Assembly (NCBI RefSeq): GCF_000801955.1
Contig: NZ_JSZO01000016.1
Location: 124,001 to 188,000 of the forward strand
From: Ralstonia sp. A12
GTDB taxonomy: Bacteria; Pseudomonadota; Gammaproteobacteria; Burkholderiales; Burkholderiaceae
Length of the DNA: 64,000 nt
Reading direction: 5' to 3'
In this document: one piece after another, positions 29,001 through 35,175 of the stretch
How positions within the stretch are numbered: position 1 is the first letter of the stretch
Layout: each line of letters starts with the position of its first letter
Translations under genes and position numbers: made by a program
Notes under the pieces: generated by a model
What the model was told of the DNA's origin: nothing
What the model saw: only the letters and a program-made list of their open reading frames with translations
Database searches by the model: none

Positions 29001-32000
29001 CCCCACCTGCAGTTGCGAACCGGCGGCCAGATTCAGGTTGCTGTTCGACTGCAGTGTCAGACTTGCCCCGCCCCGCTGGATCAGCTTGGCGTTGACGGCA
29101 TCTTCCTGATACACAGGAGGCGTCCACAGCGTGAGCACATCGGCCGGGTGCGCACCCGTGGCAACGTTGCGCGCGGCATCCGGCACGAAATAGACCGGCA
29201 TCTCCACGTTCAATGCCGTGCCCGGTGCAACGGTCAGCCCGCGATACCCGTTCACGTCATACGCGGAGAAGCCCTGGCGGAAGAAGCCCGGCGTGAGCAG
29301 CAACTGCCCGGTCTGCGTGCCGCTACCGTCGGAGACAAGCACCTTGTCTGCCGCCACCGTCAGCGTGCCACCGCCGTTGACGCCGTAGCCCTTGATGATG
29401 CTGCCCAGCTGCAGCGTGCTGCCGTCCGCCGTTGCTGGCGCATACGGCGGCGTGTTGGCCGTGAGCGTAACGTTGCCGCCCTTGCCGCCCCGCACGCTGC
29501 CGTTGGCCAGAATGCCCGCCCCCGACGACACGTCGATCGTGCTGCCGCTCACAAGCGCAACGCCCTGCACGCCCTCCATGCTGACGCTGCCGCCATTCAG
29601 CCATGCCATGCCGGCCACGGTCGTTGGGTCCAGCACGCCATTCACCCACAGGCCGCTCACATCCACTGTGGCGCCCGCCGCTTGCGTGATGCGCGACTTA
29701 CCATCCTTGGTTAGCGCAACAGCTTGCGTGGCCGGATTCGCGGCACGCAGCACGTTGCTGAGCGCCACGTTGCCGCCGTGCGCCACCACATCCGCATTCA
29801 CGTCGATGGACGACGCTGCCACCGACACCGTGCCGCCATCCGCCAGTGCCAGACGTTTGTCGATGGTCACGTTGCCTTGCGATGCAAGGGATAGCCCGCC
29901 GAGCCCCATGTCGTTCAGGCGCTGCGCATCCAGCTGGATCGTGTTGATACGGTCTGCCGGCAGCGCGTCGGCCAGCGAGATCGGCCCTGCCGCGGCGACA
30001 TCGCCGATGCGGACCCGGGTGTCATATGCGCCCGCCAATCCATAGCCGTCATAGCGACCGATGCGCAGCGCGGCGGGAATCGCCACGGCGGTCTGTGCCT
30101 GCACATAGCCATCGGTGCTGCCCTGTGCGCGCGCCTGGTTCTGGCGCGGCCCGTTGTACACGGCGCTGACAATGTCGCCGTCCACCACGGCCGTGGGTGT
30201 GGAGAGGATCAGTTGCCCCGCGTCGCGCCCAGCCGTGTAGCCGTTCTCCAGTTTCTGGCGCGGCGCAATCAACGGGCTGTAGAAGTACTCGGTGGTCTTG
30301 TTGCCCCAGCGCGGGTGCGCCGCTTCAAAGCCCTGATAGACGCCTGCGTAGAGCACGTCCATCGGTGCGGAGGACGCATCGTAGAGCTGCCCGTCACGCC
30401 CCTTGAGGAAGGTCTGCCGCAAGAGGCCGGTCTGCACATCGAGTGACCCACCCGACAGGTTGATCGACGAGCCGCGCTGGGTGACCACCTCCTTGCCGCC
30501 CAGGGTGACGGTGCCGCCCTGCGCTGCCCATTCGCCAATGCTGTGGCCGGTGTTGTCGAGATAGCCGCCCACTTCCAGCAAGCCGCCAGCGGTGTAGTAG
30601 CGGTCCTTGTCATACACGCCGGGCTTGGCCGGCACATAGACGAGGCGACGGCGGTCGATCCACACGTTGGCGTTGTTCAGCACGCCGCTGTCGCGGTTGC
30701 CCGGCGCGTCGCGCTGCTCGTTGCCCTGCACGTTCACCTGAACGTTGTTCGACTCCATCGACACCTGTACACCCACCGCGCCGCCCACGTCGAGCCGCGC
30801 GCGATCGGTCACCAGCGCGCGGCGCGCAGCACTCACCTGAATCTGCCCGCCGGTGGCCAGCGACAGCGAGTTGTCTGCGAAGAGCACGTCGCCCCCAGAG
30901 ACGATCTCGATGCGCGACAGGTCTCGCCGGTCTGACAGGCGCGAGAGGTTATCGAATACGCCCGGGGCGGTATCCGCACGCAGCTTGTCCTGCGTGGCGG
31001 ATTCCTTCAGCAGCGCATTGCGCTGGCTGTCGAGCGCCGTAGCAGCGTCCTGTTCGATCAGGATGGCGGTGGTCGCGCCCGGCCCGACCGTTACGCGCCC
31101 TTGCGAGTCGGCGGCGGAGTTCAACAGGTGAATCGTGCCGCGCGTGTTGACGGTCGTGGTGGAGATCGCCACGCCGTTCTGCGCCACGTCGCGCCCGGCC
31201 AGCGTGATATCGCCTTGGTTGGCAATGATCAGGCCGCTGTTGACCACATGCCCCGCCGTACTGTTGGCCACGAACTGCGGCGCGATCTCGTTGCCGCGCG
31301 TGGTGGACATCGTGTTGCCGTCCGTGCCCACGCCCTTGCGAATGATGAAGTTGTCACCGGCAGCCAGTTGCGTCTGGCCCTTGGGCGTGTTGATGGTACC
31401 CGCGTTCTCAACCTCGGTACCGACCAGCAGGACATAGCCGCCGCCCTGCGTCACGGACTGCGGCGCGCGCGTGCTGATCTGCGCGCCGGCCTCCACCTTG
31501 ATCTTGCCGCCCGCGTTGGTGAAGGTAGGCGTAGCGTTGTCACCGTACAGGCCCTTGCGGAACTGGTCATCGGTGATGTTGGCGGCGGCCGCCACCAGGT
31601 TGCGTGTGTCGACCTGGCTGCTGCCCGTAAAGATCACGCCGTTGCGGTTGACGATGAGCACCGTGCCGTCGGCCTTGATCTGGCCACGGATCTGGCTGGG
31701 CCGCCCGTTCGGATCATTCACGCGGTTGAGCACCGACCAGTTGGACTGCTGCTGGTACTCCACCGTCGTGTTGCGGCCGACGTTGTAGGTCTCCCAGTTG
31801 AGCACGGCCTTGTCAGCGGTCTGCTGGATGGCCACGTTCACGCGGCCGTCCTTGTTGGACTGCACGGGTGCGTTGGCGTTGACCCAGCCGCGTGTGAGCG
31901 AATTCGTATCGACCTTCAGGCCGCCATCGGCCAGCCCATCCGGCACATCGGACGACCCGCTGAGTGCAGCCTGCCGCGCCGCATTCTGCGCAGCCTGCTG

Positions 32001-32345
32001 TGCAGCGATGGCTGCGGCAACGCCGTTCAGGTTGGCAAGCGACTGCTGCAGTTGCTGACGCGCCTGCTGCGATTGCTGCTGCGGATCATTGATCAGCGCG
32101 ACCGGTGTACCGTTGGGCAGGCGACCGGTGGCAGCGGCCGTGTTCTGCGCTGCACCGCGCTCGGCAAACCAGGCACCGCTGAAGGCACGCGTTTGCGCAT
32201 GGGCGCTGGCCGCCAGCAGCGTCAGTGCCGCCGCCTGCACCAGCGGCTTGATGCGCCACGTGCGGACGGACCGCCTGCCATGAGAGCGCCGACGATGCGA
32301 CAGAAACGTGACGGGAGAAGACTTGGCGTGCTGGCTCGGCTGCAT
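20025..32345 (-). CDS. Giant filamentous-haemagglutinin-like TpsA exoprotein
   Basis: A protein of about 4106 residues from the ATG at 32345, which begins a long Arg-rich extended signal peptide ending ASAHAQ, typical of TpsA. The TPS domain follows: DGRVNVAIQQTADKAVLNWE, YNVGRNTTVEYQQQ, WSVLNRVND and VNRNGVIF. The body is a very long, Gly/Asn/Thr-rich beta-helix with repeated GGTI..., GGSV... strands. The C-terminal ~900 residues include the DUF3739-like region (ELLDWLQTRFGYTG, SIYFSEL-type segment, GGGIQMLTPGGKLIVGVEG). There is no VENN motif or C-terminal toxin-like end, so it is more likely an adhesin or biofilm protein than a contact-dependent inhibition toxin. Exported by the TpsB at 18073-19737. 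Confidence 0.9.
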   Translation of the reverse strand: MQPSQHAKSSPVTFLSHRRRSHGRRSVRTWRIKPLVQAAALTLLAASAHAQTRAFSGAWFAERGAAQNTAAATGRLPNGTPVALINDPQQQSQQARQQLQQSLANLNGVAAAIAAQQAAQNAARQAALSGSSDVPDGLADGGLKVDTNSLTRGWVNANAPVQSNKDGRVNVAIQQTADKAVLNWETYNVGRNTTVEYQQQSNWSVLNRVNDPNGRPSQIRGQIKADGTVLIVNRNGVIFTGSSQVDTRNLVAAAANITDDQFRKGLYGDNATPTFTNAGGKIKVEAGAQISTRAPQSVTQGGGYVLLVGTEVENAGTINTPKGQTQLAAGDNFIIRKGVGTDGNTMSTTRGNEIAPQFVANSTAGHVVNSGLIIANQGDITLAGRDVAQNGVAISTTTVNTRGTIHLLNSAADSQGRVTVGPGATTAILIEQDAATALDSQRNALLKESATQDKLRADTAPGVFDNLSRLSDRRDLSRIEIVSGGDVLFADNSLSLATGGQIQVSAARRALVTDRARLDVGGAVGVQVSMESNNVQVNVQGNEQRDAPGNRDSGVLNNANVWIDRRRLVYVPAKPGVYDKDRYYTAGGLLEVGGYLDNTGHSIGEWAAQGGTVTLGGKEVVTQRGSSINLSGGSLDVQTGLLRQTFLKGRDGQLYDASSAPMDVLYAGVYQGFEAAHPRWGNKTTEYFYSPLIAPRQKLENGYTAGRDAGQLILSTPTAVVDGDIVSAVYNGPRQNQARAQGSTDGYVQAQTAVAIPAALRIGRYDGYGLAGAYDTRVRIGDVAAAGPISLADALPADRINTIQLDAQRLNDMGLGGLSLASQGNVTIDKRLALADGGTVSVAASSIDVNADVVAHGGNVALSNVLRAANPATQAVALTKDGKSRITQAAGATVDVSGLWVNGVLDPTTVAGMAWLNGGSVSMEGVQGVALVSGSTIDVSSGAGILANGSVRGGKGGNVTLTANTPPYAPATADGSTLQLGSIIKGYGVNGGGTLTVAADKVLVSDGSGTQTGQLLLTPGFFRQGFSAYDVNGYRGLTVAPGTALNVEMPVYFVPDAARNVATGAHPADVLTLWTPPVYQEDAVNAKLIQRGGASLTLQSNSNLNLAAGSQLQVGQGARIVVDPGQTVTLQTPGQITIDGVITAPGGTIKVLQMNNANVDTGRADYFDLTRSIWVGDHAVLDVAARAVTAVDQFGRRYGIAGNGGTIAIGPNGPRSTGGIEPAANAFIVIRPGAVLDASGAYAMVDLQEGSGAAIPMGVATRPVALAGDGGTIALASYNGIYLDGTARANAGGAGAAGGTLAVILETPRYMVSQTDIIPNAVVVPRELEIGSAYRPILPGDLQPHVASPALAYGRARVSTDQIAAGGFDSLRVYADMVTFDGPVNVTMGRSLQVQSNALSTRDGASNVHLAAPYVRFASTAVVPLNGALYPVIGGGKTGVQELLKLKTVSPVVTQAGLTVDADLLDLGFAYGAGAYGPVEQPYLQPALQIARAGFDAMTFNSTGDIRAQLGAGGSRQVTLNAAQVYPVSAASAKLAATERVTLGRNGEQLPDVPDSVFGTLQILAPEVEQGGVLRAPLGNLLLGGTIYDGVPAATRRVHLLPGSLTSVSAVGLILPYGGTSDGVRYTYNGASIGDTPLSLGSSSAVRLAGNAFDVAPGAIVDMSGGGNVAGAGFVSGRGGSVDVLTTPLINANPTLAYSAKSNSVYAIVPGYHSAYAPFDAGAGVAVVGRQITIGAGIPGLSPGVYTLLPAAYALLPGAYRVEVGQANPLLTGASKLGDGSWLAGGVLGTANTGLQAALPSQIILTPGEAVRMRSQYNETSYADFLQANAARFGYPRAMLPSDGKTLQLVYQDPDSTLSALKFGGSARFDAAPGGYAGTLAVDSSSSSPARNIEVTATGAQATPGFISLDAGALNAIGAPRMMIGGGVQTQSSGLRSLEGNINAVAVRSGAQLAGSEVFLIAQAGGITVEDGARISTLGQGTQTPYPSTDGYIYTTNSNLIAVSNGLLNVVQNQLAGGSAGISIGKAELYGKGSLLLSTQGNGQISLSDGARYGAKYLTLSMPSINIGEQAALDAAASVLPSGLRLNQDLLSRLLAGNTGIGVPKLENLVLTASQSINFYGTTALNTIDPVTGKSSLASFMLNTPAIYGLGGAGDVATITTDKLVWNGVSDGVLRTSNQAPSSAKPGGVIAGGAGTGSGTLNIVARDVVFGYGPFSQPDTQLTLDRLVLGFSNMNVQASDKITANNRNTLSVYQTQGAYQAGTGYQYSGGNLNFVTPLLTGESGSINRFTAGGALNVAAPSGAGTVSTDALGAEIGLKGNTVNVASAIVLPSGKLTISGDSGVTLADASRIDVAGRAVPMNDVTKYSAGGDVLIDSAHGNVSQAAGSVVDVSAQNNRAGSVSVTALDAAAGRVDLAGTIRGTASGRYDAGGTNVPWQAGSVDVRAQTLNDFTGFNQRLTAGGMTGSRSFQIKQGDLTIGDELKANTINVSLDGGSLTVNGRVDASGEQPGTIRLAARNGLTLGSGAVLDAHGTRLRVDSYGLPIDAPNRGIVELRATEGRLTLSSGAVIDVRAADNVARGTVTLSAPRVGSDTQGDLAINAAGPLDIRGARSIAVQGFRRYDNAPVDTAPTVDGKPNQVITQAWMDGIDADSRSFINAAWNNSDLQARLAGLKTYGSAYHLRPGVEIVSATPDGNLLVRGDLDFSGYRYGPNADPNVRGSGEPGALVMRAGGKLQVLGSINDGFAPPPATQDDAGWLLTAGKQPYGNDIIVPRGGITLADGTLFAPGTMLNYDVPLRSFTLPANATVPASLTLGQALNLPAGTVLRAAVRDAAGNVQYPAGTVLRQDTALAAGMVLDAGSVIAAPVSVASIVWPKGVSLAAQGPDGVALNGALALSVGALIPGSADVKLPDDAKFVELRDTVNGSQGSNWAIAPMLKSGTESWSMRLVSGADISAADSRAVRPDARQAASLVLGDAHLSAVAQSLPARVVWKDGGFGTPGETVPDDLLFLCDLGDYCQAVPGETTLAPRFPLFSVLRTGTGDLDLISGGGIDIRSIYGVYTAGTQSTPLLDSSGNNPYNQRRGTERTTGNTVLGPDGTAYEPFVNGDPTTSLYQAWYPERGGNVLLSSQGAITGHTLGSGPTFSNNPGDWLWRQGGTGSGLPTAWWVNFGTYVSSVPGVSTLTAPRLVGFTGIGALGGGNVQVRAGGDVGVQSNPGTKSQPTSEALNIAVASTGRVGPDGKLVMTGGGDLQLGTQGAINPLDSAFRNTYGSSPDIDGVLTNLRGNLSVEAGAIGRLALDSAAYGAAMPNDPRGRDVFAATGAVPQGGLTIVPGDATVNLSTRGDLVLAAIGDAGRLSQQNATPYSPTLGGVLVPQSGGGYSWFSLWTDRTTLNLFSAGGNLTPTTQSRRAPGTGGVGAPTDGRFVYPSTLRAVAARGNVYYGGGDSANTSLVLAPSPFGQLEILANGSLYANGYAISQSGASQSALVTPFNPGFAGYGAGAGTVLLVDNTSADGTAFTRGGGGTLFAFGPDTASGLLHVNDSEPARFYAVNGDIVGLRTGDLLDFTAGGKQVSPKSQSTWYVAAKPTWILAGRDIVGAGTAPGTSTPTGFSNTTSTGNLLLNNNPNDISVVSAGRDILFGNFRVAGPGTLEVTAGRNLYQADKGLLESIGRIGTAISVGPDDRGSGAGISVMAGAGAAGADFTTFARRYLDAANLANPNAPLADQTGRVVKTYQKELLDWLQTRFGYTGTQDGALAFYLGLPAEQQRVFARSVYFSELQAGGREYNDPTSRRFGSYLRGRQAIASLFPDKDAQGRPIQRDGTITMFGPSGIRTDFGGGIQMLTPGGKLIVGVEGQVPPATSGLLTQGSGDIQVYSKDSVLLGLSRIMTTFGGSILVWSAEGDINAGRGSKTSLLYTPPLRVYDSVGNITLSPQVPSSGAGIATLNPIPEVPRGDVDLIAPLGTVDPGEAGIRVSGDINVAALRVVNAANIQAQGESRGIPTVALVNVNALSSASAAANSATQAAQDVMRQQQAAARNGLPSIITVQVLGYGGAGGGENGDGAQKAPPPERQDRSSYDPGSAFQMIGNGDLTERQKMRLTAAERKNL

Positions 32346-32410
32346 GTCGGATAGCGAACGGACGATCGAACGGCGGCCGCGTCGCTGCACATCCGCGCGG
32401 CCTCTCCTGC

Positions 32411-32426
32411 TATGACGAAGGTCATA
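32411..32426. promoter_or_regulatory. Inverted repeat upstream of tpsA
   Basis: TATGAC-GAAG-GTCATA is a perfect six-base inverted repeat 65 bases before the chosen tpsA start, in the 135-base gap after fecR. It could be an operator or a small hairpin in the message. No promoter boxes could be placed with confidence. Confidence 0.35.
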
Positions 32427-32480
32427 ACCCGAATCCGCAATGACAGAAATATGGCAACGCGGCATGCTCGCCGCGCAACC

Positions 32481-33476
32481 TCAACCGAGCAATACGATGC
32501 CGCCCGGCAACTCCGTCACGCTTGCCCCCAGCACTTCACGAATCTGCGCGAACACGGTATCGAGCCGGTCGATACGGAAGCGCCCGTTCAAGCGGCTGCG
32601 TGCCAGCTTGTCATCCACCACCAGCACGTGGCCGGGGCGGTAGCGATTGATCTCGCTCACCACATCGGCCAATGGCGTCTGGCGGAACACCAGCACGCCG
32701 TTGCGCCACGCTGATGCGGTGGCCACATCGGCCTGTGCAACCGTGCCCATCACGTGCTTGTCGTAGGTCACCTGCTGGTTGGCCGTGAGCGTCAGGCTGC
32801 GGCCATCCACCTCCACGCGCAGGTCGCCCGACAGGCAGGTCACGCATACGCGTGCATCCAGATTGCGCACCTCAAAGCTCGCCTGCGTGGCAATCGCGCG
32901 GCCGGGGCCCGCTGCCACAACCAACGGCTGTGCTGCACCACGCGTGCTGTTGACGGCAATCTCACCGTCCAGCAGATCGACACCATGCAGCACACCCGCA
33001 TCACGACGCAGCGCCACGCTGGTGTGCGTGTTCATGTCGATGGTCACGTCAGCGGCAAGTGCCACCTGGCGTTGCTCACCCGTCTTGGTGCGCAAGTCTG
33101 CGGCCAGCGAGGGGAATGCGCCCCACAGGCCGGCCGGCGCGACAACCGCCACGGCAGCCCCTGCTGCCGTGGCAAAAGCGCCGCCCAGGAAAGCACGGCG
33201 GCCCAGCGTGGGTGCGCGCCGCGTCTTGGCAGCCTGGCGACGCCGCACCGCCTCGCCCGCCGGGCCAAAGTCTTTCCACAACTGACGTGCGTCGGCAAAT
33301 GCGGCGGCATGCGCTTCGCTCGTGTCGCACCAGCGCCTGAGTGCCTGCGCGTCAGCCACGGTGGCCTCGCCCGAGGTCAGACGACGCACCCACGCGTGCG
33401 CATCGCGGCGCAGCGTGTGCGGAATCTTCAGCGTCGTCTTGTGGGTGTCGGGTGCTGCCTTCATGCGTTCAACCAT
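32481..33476 (-). CDS. FecR-family anti-sigma/signal-transducing protein
   Basis: A protein of 331 residues. The cytoplasmic N-terminal part (about 24-66, HAWVRRLTSGEATVADAQAL and CDTSEAHAAAFA) is the sigma-binding DUF4880-like region. A twin-arginine pair at 93-94 (GRRAFLGGAF) precedes the single membrane helix, as in FecR/PupR proteins that use Tat. The periplasmic FecR domain (about 130-240: TKTGEQRQVALAADVTIDMN, LDGEIAV) and a C-terminal STN-interacting-type region (LADVVSEINRYRP) follow. It should hold or activate the ECF sigma factor encoded 161 bases upstream and receive the signal from the periplasm. ATG at 33476; another at 33464 is possible. Confidence 0.9.
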   Translation of the reverse strand: MVERMKAAPDTHKTTLKIPHTLRRDAHAWVRRLTSGEATVADAQALRRWCDTSEAHAAAFADARQLWKDFGPAGEAVRRRQAAKTRRAPTLGRRAFLGGAFATAAGAAVAVVAPAGLWGAFPSLAADLRTKTGEQRQVALAADVTIDMNTHTSVALRRDAGVLHGVDLLDGEIAVNSTRGAAQPLVVAAGPGRAIATQASFEVRNLDARVCVTCLSGDLRVEVDGRSLTLTANQQVTYDKHVMGTVAQADVATASAWRNGVLVFRQTPLADVVSEINRYRPGHVLVVDDKLARSRLNGRFRIDRLDTVFAQIREVLGASVTELPGGIVLLG

Positions 33477-33637
33477 CTGTCATACCGCCGTTCTCTTTAC
33501 GGCCACGGCTTGCCTCTGCCGCCACTCCGACGGTCTTATCGGTATGACGAATCCCGCCACACAAACCCGCAAGCTTTTCGGAAGATTTTTTTGTCGATCC
33601 ATTGCCTTGGCAGGGTCCGCCGCGCCAAGGCGCATGG

Positions 33638-34150
33638 TTATCGGCCGAGCTTGGCAGCGCAGTGCTCCTGGGCGCGTTGCAGCTCCAGTTCCACCAGCCG
33701 CAATGAGATGCCAAAACGCTCGGCCACCTCACGTTGCGGCGTGCCCTCCAGGCGCACGGCCAGCAGGATGTCGCGGCGGCGCTGGGGCATCTGCTCCATC
33801 GCGCGGATCAGCGCGTCGAGTTCAGAGTTGGCTTCGGCCACCTCGGCCGGGCCGGGCGTGGGGCTGACCAGTTCGAGCATGGTCTCGATCTCGCCCACGC
33901 TCAGGCGGCGGTCTTCGGCACGCTGCTGGTCGATGGCCGCGTTGAAGGCCATGCGGTAGAGATACGCGCCCGGGTTCTGCACCGGCTCGATGGCGTCGGC
34001 GCCGCCGTTGCCTTCCAGACGCAGCCAGATGTCCTGCAACGCATCGCCGGCCAGGTCGGGGTTGCCCAGCCGCCGGGACAGCAGGTACTTCAGGTGGCTG
34101 TAGCGCTCCACCAGAAAATCGCGCAGCACGGCGCGGCCGCCGTCAGCCAT
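33638..34150 (-). CDS. ECF (FecI-like) RNA polymerase sigma factor
   Basis: A protein of 170 residues. Region 2 has LSRRLGNPDLAGDALQDIWL and PGAYLYRMAFNAAIDQQR, with RAEDRR. Region 4 has MPQRRRDILLAVRLEGTPQ followed by REVAERFGISLRLVELELQRA, the helix-turn-helix. Length and motifs are those of iron-starvation-type sigma factors. The ATG at 34150 lies inside the end of the STN-TonB gene (8-base overlap), so translation is coupled. It probably directs transcription of the whole fecR-tps-exb-tonB cluster, starting with its own unit; this is inferred from gene order. Confidence 0.88.
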   Translation of the reverse strand: MADGGRAVLRDFLVERYSHLKYLLSRRLGNPDLAGDALQDIWLRLEGNGGADAIEPVQNPGAYLYRMAFNAAIDQQRAEDRRLSVGEIETMLELVSPTPGPAEVAEANSELDALIRAMEQMPQRRRDILLAVRLEGTPQREVAERFGISLRLVELELQRAQEHCAAKLGR

Positions 34151-34910
34151 GACGCCCCCCGGCTGCGATGACGGAGACAGACACCGCCGGCGCAACACAG
34201 CCCCAGCTCTGGCCCGATGCACGCGGCATGACAACAAAGGTGAACGGCTGCGCCACGGATGCGGGTACCGCCTCGCCCACCAGCACACCCTGCAGCGCGC
34301 TCACCACCAGCCGATCGAGCACCGCATCGCCGGTGGAATCGAGCAGATGCACCGGGCCGATCGCACCCTGCGCATCCACCCACAGGCGCAGTGCAATGCG
34401 GTGTCGGCCCTGTGCGAGGATCGAGTTCGCACAGAACGCATCACGTATGCGGTGCTGAATCAGGCCGTAGTACCGGCGTTGTGCGAGTTGGTTTGCGGTA
34501 TCGGTATCGTTTGCCTCGGCACTGGCTTGCGAGCGCACGGGCAGCAGCACCAGCGTGTCGACACCGGTGTAGCGCGGCGCCAGGCCGCTGCCCTCCAGCA
34601 GGCGCAGCAGCGCCATGTGCGGCGTCATTGCACCGCGCACGGCCGGCGCAGCACGGCCTGCTGTCAGTGCGCTGTCATACAGCAAGGACATCCCAGTGAC
34701 GGCGCCGTAGTGCTCCAGCGCACGCTGCAGCGGCTGCGGCTCGATATCGAACCAGCGCTCGACATCCAGCGGCGGCGCGCCGGCAATGACGGCCGGCTCT
34801 GGCTCGACAGGGCCGGCAGACACGGCAGGATGGAAAACGCAGACGCCAATCATCGCGATGCACCAAGGCAGTATCCGCCGCGCACCACCTGATGCGACGT
34901 TTCCAGCCAT
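34143..34910 (-). CDS. STN domain fused to a TonB C-terminal-like domain
   Basis: A protein of 255 residues with a signal peptide (SAG at about 31-33). Residues 53-123 are an STN (secretin/TonB N-terminal) domain: FDIEPQPLQRALEHYGAVTG, SLLYDS, LLEGSGLAPRY and TLVLLPV. Residues about 145-230 look like a TonB C-terminal domain: RRYYGLIQHRIRDAF, ALRLWVDAQGAIGPVHLLDS and LDRLVVSALQGV match the TonB protein of the same cluster (RYFGYVLQQAL, VNVWLDPNGRVTRVELVRGS). No barrel follows, so it is not a receptor. STN domains normally pass the signal from a TonB-dependent receptor to FecR; here the domain is free in the periplasm. First gene of the cluster. Confidence 0.75.
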   Translation of the reverse strand: MAGNVASGGARRILPWCIAMIGVCVFHPAVSAGPVEPEPAVIAGAPPLDVERWFDIEPQPLQRALEHYGAVTGMSLLYDSALTAGRAAPAVRGAMTPHMALLRLLEGSGLAPRYTGVDTLVLLPVRSQASAEANDTDTANQLAQRRYYGLIQHRIRDAFCANSILAQGRHRIALRLWVDAQGAIGPVHLLDSTGDAVLDRLVVSALQGVLVGEAVPASVAQPFTFVVMPRASGQSWGCVAPAVSVSVIAAGGRHG

Positions 34911-35004
34911 ACCCGGTCAGTGAGAGACGCGTGCTACAGCGCCCGGTGTGCGGACGTGTTTCACAACGCGCAAGTGTGAAGTAAGCGCGTAGGGTAGTAA
35001 TGCA

Positions 35005-35016
35005 ACGTGACTGTTC
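35005..35016. promoter_or_regulatory. Copy of the MocR operator 12-mer
   Basis: ACGTGACTGTTC occurs here exactly as at 2132-2143 in the MocR operator. It is about 95 bases before the STN-TonB start, in the 265-base gap between that gene and the enoyl-CoA hydratase. Only one half-site is present. It may mark a MocR target or be chance. Confidence 0.3.
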
Positions 35017-35126
35017 TGTTACAGCACCCGTTGGAGGGGGTGCGAAGCATGTGCGCGCTCAGGCGTTTGAATCGCCCGCGCGTGGGCTGAAGGTGCTTGG
35101 GAAGGCGACCGCCGCGTCGCCGTCGA

Positions 35127-35156
35127 AATAAAAAAGGCGGCCGGACCAAGGCCGCC
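35127..35156 (-). terminator. Rho-independent terminator after enoyl-CoA hydratase
   Basis: On the minus strand GGCGGCC and GGCCGCC (positions 35150-35156 and 35136-35142 of the window) form a stem around a seven-base loop, followed by TTTTTT and ATTT. It lies 20 bases after the hydratase stop and separates it from the TPS cluster that reads in the same direction. Confidence 0.88.
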
Positions 35157-35175
35157 GAAGGAGACACCGCCGCGC

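Noticed and set aside
20025-32345. Repeat-rich sequence suggesting a CRISPR or tandem repeat array
   Set aside because: The repetition is at protein level (beta-helix strands of TpsA); no regularly spaced identical DNA repeats were seen.
33604-33631. Hairpin GCCTTGGC/GCCAAGGC between the sigma factor and fecR genes
   Set aside because: Not followed by T on either strand, so not a terminator; stem too short for a confident regulatory call.
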